Assembly: GCF_001729765.1 (NCBI RefSeq)
Contig: NZ_CP017181.1
Span: 2,480,001-2,544,000, forward strand
Length of the DNA stretch: 64,000 nt
From: Enterobacter kobei
GTDB lineage: Bacteria > Pseudomonadota > Gammaproteobacteria > Enterobacterales > Enterobacteriaceae
Direction: 5' to 3'
Below, in pieces: positions 63,583 to 64,000 of this stretch (the stretch's first letter is position 1; each line of letters starts with the position of its first letter). The position numbers and the translations under genes are program-made. A model generated the notes under the pieces. The model saw nothing but the letters and a program-made list of their open reading frames with translations, did not search any database and was not told the DNA's origin.

Positions 63583-64000
63583 TTAGTTTTCTTTAATCCA
63601 CATAACCTGCCATGGATTGAGGGTCAGTTCCGTACCGTCAATAGCCTGTCCTGATAGCAATTCCACACCGGAAAGCGCTTCCTCATAAACGGTATGAACA
63701 TTATGACTAAAATTAAATAGCGCGGTAATTCTTTCACCATTCTCAGCCACGCGAACAATTTTAAGAATCTGTTCATCAAGTGATTCAAACATTGCCTGAG
63801 CATCAGGATGAAATGCGCGTTCCCCACGACGAATAGCAATAAGCTCGCTTAAACGGGAATAGATTTTATGACGAATGCTTTGTTTATTATTGAGCTCAAG
63901 GTCAACCTGACCGGCGGTGTATTTCTTGCGGTTTATCGCGCGGTTATAACCGAGGCGTTCAACGCCTTCATAATCGTTACGCGAGCCAAGAATGCTTTGA
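63583..64000 (-). CDS. ycjM: GH13 phosphorylase YcjM (glucosylglycerate phosphorylase), C-terminal part
   Basis: The frame is open to the right edge; only the last ~139 residues are present (SILGSRNDYEGVERLGYNRAI-type near the edge to NPWQVMWIKEN). The C-terminal beta domain and the GYNRAINR segment match the GH13_18 family. E. coli YcjM phosphorolyses glucosylglycerate. It is the first gene of the operon whose end is ycjV or ompG; the promoter and catalytic barrel lie outside. Confidence 0.88.
   Translation of the reverse strand, partial: QSILGSRNDYEGVERLGYNRAINRKKYTAGQVDLELNNKQSIRHKIYSRLSELIAIRRGERAFHPDAQAMFESLDEQILKIVRVAENGERITALFNFSHNVHTVYEEALSGVELLSGQAIDGTELTLNPWQVMWIKEN

Noticed and set aside
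1..64000. CRISPR arrays, tRNA or rRNA genes, prophage
   Set aside because: No regularly spaced repeats, no cloverleaf sequences and no phage structural or integrase genes were seen. The Rac prophage found near ttcA in K-12 is absent.

Overview
The window is a stretch of an Enterobacteriaceae chromosome. Most proteins are close to Escherichia coli K-12 counterparts, and their order is the K-12 segment from pqqU (yncD) down to ycjM. Gene content (srfABC, a CioAB-type oxidase, Enterobacter-like REP sequences) points to Enterobacter or a near relative (Lelliottia, Leclercia). Assignments rest on remembered family sequences and visible motifs; no search was run.

Layout. 0-4.5 kb: the end of the TonB-dependent receptor pqqU, then mcbR, curA, an XRE-cupin regulator, mnaT, ydcZ and ydcY. 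4.5-13.1 kb: an accessory block absent from K-12 at this place, bounded by REP sequences. It holds a solitary DppA-like binding protein, divergent from the srfA-srfB-srfC operon (membrane-anchored protein, actin/Hsp70-like ATPase, protein with a degenerate P-loop). 13.1-21.6 kb: an alpha/beta hydrolase, the orphan toxin gene ortT, and the putrescine/GABA-aldehyde module patD-ydcVUTS with its MocR-type neighbour ydcR. 21.4-25.4 kb: a cold-shock zinc-ribbon protein, a cyanide-insensitive bd-type oxidase operon (cioA, cioB, DUF2474 subunit), hslJ and ydbJ. 25.6-29.2 kb: ydbK, pyruvate:flavodoxin oxidoreductase. 29.3-30.4 kb: a complete 768-bp IS1 without a target duplication, which has cut off the 3' end of a secreted-protein gene. 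30.5-36.8 kb: a VOC protein, DUF1294 protein, ttcA, dbpA, a small proline-rich ORF, the sRNA gene fnrS with its FNR site, zntB and a chemoreceptor lacking a sensor domain. 37.2-41.6 kb: an MHYT-GGDEF-EAL protein, dgcM, a 46-residue membrane ORF and a DJ-1/PfpI protein. 41.7-45.8 kb: the murein-peptide recycling group mppA, mpaA, ycjG, then tpx. 46-51.4 kb: a periplasmic DUF4432 protein, tyrR, ycjF and ycjX. 51.5-64 kb: the regulator ycjW, the porin ompG and the operon ycjM to ycjV for uptake and breakdown of rare glucosides; ycjM runs off the right end.

How the genes work together. MppA binds murein tripeptide, MpaA cuts its gamma-D-Glu-Dap bond and YcjG epimerises the released L-Ala-D-Glu. 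YdcSTUV would import polyamine-like substrates and PatD oxidises gamma-aminobutyraldehyde. OmpG, YcjNOP and YcjV form an outer-to-inner membrane glucoside uptake route, feeding YcjM and YcjT (phosphorylases), YcjS, YcjR and YcjQ (3-keto-glucoside chemistry) and YcjU (beta-phosphoglucomutase). Three genes between 35 and 41 kb concern chemotaxis or cyclic-di-GMP.

The least understood system is srfABC. Other points worth following are the IS1-associated deletion that probably removed micC/ompN, a terminator-like hairpin in the ydbK leader, a duplicated ACTATAGT element around the XRE-cupin regulator, and the absence of the K-12 fnr-uspE-ogt-ynaI block between dgcM and mppA.
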